Origin: VRUE01 sp035701465
GTDB taxonomy: Bacteria; Actinomycetota; Thermoleophilia; Solirubrobacterales; 70-9
Assembly: GCA_035701465.1 (NCBI GenBank)
Contig: DASSMU010000056.1
Span: 1 to 7,504, forward strand
Reading direction: 5' to 3'
Length of the DNA stretch: 7,504 bases
Of the stretch, positions 6,089 through 7,504 are shown one piece after another. Both the position numbers and the translations under genes were made by a program. The notes beneath the pieces are model-generated. The model was not told the origin of the DNA. It searched no databases and saw only the letters and a list, made by a program, of their open reading frames with translations. The stretch's first letter is position 1. The number at the start of each line of letters is the position of its first letter.

Positions 6089-6823
6089 TCAGCGGAAGAG
6101 GTCTTCGTCTCGAGGTCTCCGCAGCGCTATGGCGCCGGGGCCGTCGTCGACGGTTACGAAACGGTCCAAGCCGCGGACGATCGCGACCGGGACGCGGCTG
6201 TCCTTGCTGCGGACGAGGTCGGCGGCTGCGGCGGCCTCGTCGGCTACAGCGATCATCGTTGCTTCCAGCTTGCGTCCGTGCGAGTCGGTTCGGCCGCGCC
6301 AGTCGTCGAGTGGGGCCAGCCCCGCACAGCCGATCGCCACCTCGGTTTGGCCGAGTCGCCAGGCGCGACCGAAGCTGTCGGCGATCACCACGGCAACGGC
6401 AGCCGTGATTTCGGTGCGGATGCGGCGGGCAGAGGCGTCGGGGTCTTCGGGGAGCAGGCAGACGGTGTCCCCGTCGGGAAGGTTCGACGTGTCGATGCCC
6501 GCATTGGCGCAGACGAAGCCGTGATGGGTTTCGGTGATCAGGACGCCGCGCTCGGCTCGCAACACCTCGCGGCTCTCTTCCAGAATCAGCTCGACCATGG
6601 CTGGCTCCTTGCCAAGCTTGGCGGCCAGACGGCGAGCCCTGGCGCCGGGGACCACCGTAGAGAGCCGGCGCATGCGGCCTTCGGCCTTAGAGACGACCTT
6701 CTGGGAGATGACCACCACGTCGCCATCGCGGAGCTCGGCCTGCGCCGCGATCAGAGCGCCGAGATTTACCCCCTCCTCGATCTCCGGCAGCCCCTCGACC
6801 GCGAGCACCCGCAACTCGCTCAT
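6089..6823 (-). CDS. cofE: Coenzyme F420-0:L-glutamate ligase (CofE)
   Basis: Cytosolic GTP-dependent ligase that adds glutamates to F420-0, with gamma linkages, to give mature F420. Family motifs in order are GDVVVISQKVVSKAEGR (34-50), RGVLITETHHGFVCANAGIDTSN (92-114, including probable metal ligand Asp111), LPEDPDASARRIR (124-136) and IADSFGRAWRLGQTEVAIG (147-165, with Asp149). At 244 aa it is a single-domain enzyme like archaeal CofE. It lacks the C-terminal nitroreductase domain that makes mycobacterial FbiB a two-function protein and reduces dehydro-F420-0. Its ATG overlaps the cofC stop by 4 bp (ATGA at 6820-6823), so translation is probably coupled. An AAGG about 11-14 nt upstream is a modest SD. 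Confidence 0.95.
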   Translation of the reverse strand: MSELRVLAVEGLPEIEEGVNLGALIAAQAELRDGDVVVISQKVVSKAEGRMRRLSTVVPGARARRLAAKLGKEPAMVELILEESREVLRAERGVLITETHHGFVCANAGIDTSNLPDGDTVCLLPEDPDASARRIRTEITAAVAVVIADSFGRAWRLGQTEVAIGCAGLAPLDDWRGRTDSHGRKLEATMIAVADEAAAAADLVRSKDSRVPVAIVRGLDRFVTVDDGPGAIALRRPRDEDLFR

Positions 6824-7461
6824 ATGCCGAGCGCCTTTGCGGTTCGCTTCGCCCGTCCCGGCCGTTCGGCCAGCGTGCGGGTGAGGGCGATCACGTCCGC
6901 GGGGGTGTCGAGGTCGAGGGCAAGGGATGGCAGCTCCTCGACGGCGTAGGGCACGCCGGCCTCGCGCGCCGCTGCGACGTGGCGGGTGCAGCTGCCCTCT
7001 CCGAAGGCCGGTCGGATCGCATCGGGCGGCGCCAGGGCCAGGGCGTTCGTGCCGGTCCCGTGGCGGTCGGGGACGACCGCGACGAAGCGCTCCGGCATCC
7101 CGGTCAGCAAGCGTTCGAGCTCGCGCGGGTCGAGCAGCGGGCAGTCGCCGGGAAGGAGGACGGCGCAGGCCGCGCCCGACTCCAGCGCGCGAGCGACCCC
7201 CGCCAGGGCCGCCCCCGAGTGGCCGCCCTCGTCAGGATCCGGGAGCACCTCGGTCCCCGCCCCAGCGGCCAGCTCCATGGCCACCGGCTCGCTGGTGACG
7301 ACGATCGTCCGCTCGATCGACCGGGCCTCGCCGATCGCCTCCAGCACGTCCTCGAGCATCGCGGCGACCACGACGGCGCGGCGCTCGTCGTCGATGCCGG
7401 GGGCGAGCCGCTGCTTCGCGGCGCCGAAGCGCTTCACGGGTAGGACTGCGGTCGCTTTCAA
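6820..7461 (-). CDS. cofC: Phosphoenolpyruvate / 2-phospho-L-lactate guanylyltransferase (CofC/FbiD)
   Basis: Activates a phosphorylated C3 acid with GTP, giving the guanylated intermediate that CofD transfers to FO. In actinobacteria the known substrate of FbiD is phosphoenolpyruvate; archaeal CofC uses 2-phospho-L-lactate. The sequence alone does not decide here. The fold is nucleotidyltransferase-like: ATAVLPVKRFGAAKQRLAP (3-21) binds nucleotide, LLPGDCPLL (102-110, Asp106) is the metal site, then PDRHGTGTNAL (131-141), FGEGSCTRH (153-161) and LALDLDTPADV (180-190). At 213 aa it is normal length. The start is TTG at 7459-7461, chosen because the protein then begins MKATAVLPVK as in the family. 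The TTG overlaps the stop of the upstream partial gene (TTGA) and is preceded only by a GGGG stretch as possible SD. The gene ends in a 4-bp overlap with cofE. Confidence 0.93.
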   Translation of the reverse strand: MKATAVLPVKRFGAAKQRLAPGIDDERRAVVVAAMLEDVLEAIGEARSIERTIVVTSEPVAMELAAGAGTEVLPDPDEGGHSGAALAGVARALESGAACAVLLPGDCPLLDPRELERLLTGMPERFVAVVPDRHGTGTNALALAPPDAIRPAFGEGSCTRHVAAAREAGVPYAVEELPSLALDLDTPADVIALTRTLAERPGRAKRTAKALGI

Positions 7462-7504
7462 GCCCCGTCGAGGCTAGCTGCGTAGTCGAGGACGATGCGG
7501 GCCA
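7458..7504 (-). CDS. C-terminal end of probable CofD/FbiA (partial)
   Basis: Only the last 14 codons are in the window (ARIVLDYAASLDGA, then TGA at 7458-7460). The stop overlaps the cofC TTG, the tight spacing of an operon. A helical Ala/Leu tail of this kind fits the C-terminus of CofD (2-phospho-L-lactate or phosphoenolpyruvate transferase, FbiA), the expected partner just upstream of cofC and cofE. The identification rests mainly on operon logic, because 14 residues are too few for homology. The rest lies beyond the right edge. Confidence 0.45.
   Translation of the reverse strand, partial: ARIVLDYAASLDGA

Noticed and set aside
1..7504. CRISPR array, tRNA, rRNA, phage or toxin-antitoxin genes
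   Set aside because: No spaced direct repeats, tRNA-like cloverleaf, rRNA sequence or such proteins were seen on either strand.

Overview
The window is GC-rich, tightly packed bacterial DNA holding seven genes, one of them cut by the right edge. Start codons include GTG and TTG, and codons mostly end in G or C. The fused two-domain FO synthase (FbiC type) and a run of F420 genes with overlapping ends point to an F420-producing actinobacterium. A stand-alone CofE, rather than the mycobacterial CofE-nitroreductase fusion, and an FbiC shorter at its N-terminus than the mycobacterial protein suggest a deep-branching lineage such as Thermoleophilia/Solirubrobacterales. That placement is an inference from gene content.

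Left end: a lipoprotein substrate-binding protein of the NMT1/THI5-like ABC family lies on the minus strand. It is divergent from an aquaporin on the plus strand, with an 83-bp promoter region between them. The plus strand then continues with FbiC, a membrane-anchored protein of unknown function with a proline/alanine-rich stalk, and a zinc-dependent alcohol dehydrogenase. The gaps are 48, 42 and 3 bp, so these genes may be one transcription unit. A perfect 12-bp hairpin between the aquaporin and fbiC could separate or modulate them.

Right end: on the minus strand, converging on the dehydrogenase, lie the last codons of a probable CofD/FbiA, then CofC/FbiD, then CofE. They are joined by TTGA and ATGA stop-start overlaps. 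FbiC makes the deazaflavin FO; CofC makes the activated phospho-C3 unit; CofD joins the two; CofE adds glutamates. The window therefore holds most of F420 biosynthesis in two converging blocks. No reductase for dehydro-F420-0 is visible.

The most unusual structure is not a gene. A 105-bp segment bounded by perfect 21-bp inverted repeats sits in frame inside the first radical-SAM domain of FbiC, encoding about 35 extra residues. A second, unrelated nested palindrome of about 113 bp covers the 3' end of the dehydrogenase gene and the convergent intergenic gap. Both look like small palindromic repeat elements (RPE- or BIME-like). The middle of fbiC, starting about at the insertion, also uses clearly different synonymous codons from both ends of the gene. 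I see no RNA genes, CRISPR array, transposase or phage genes.
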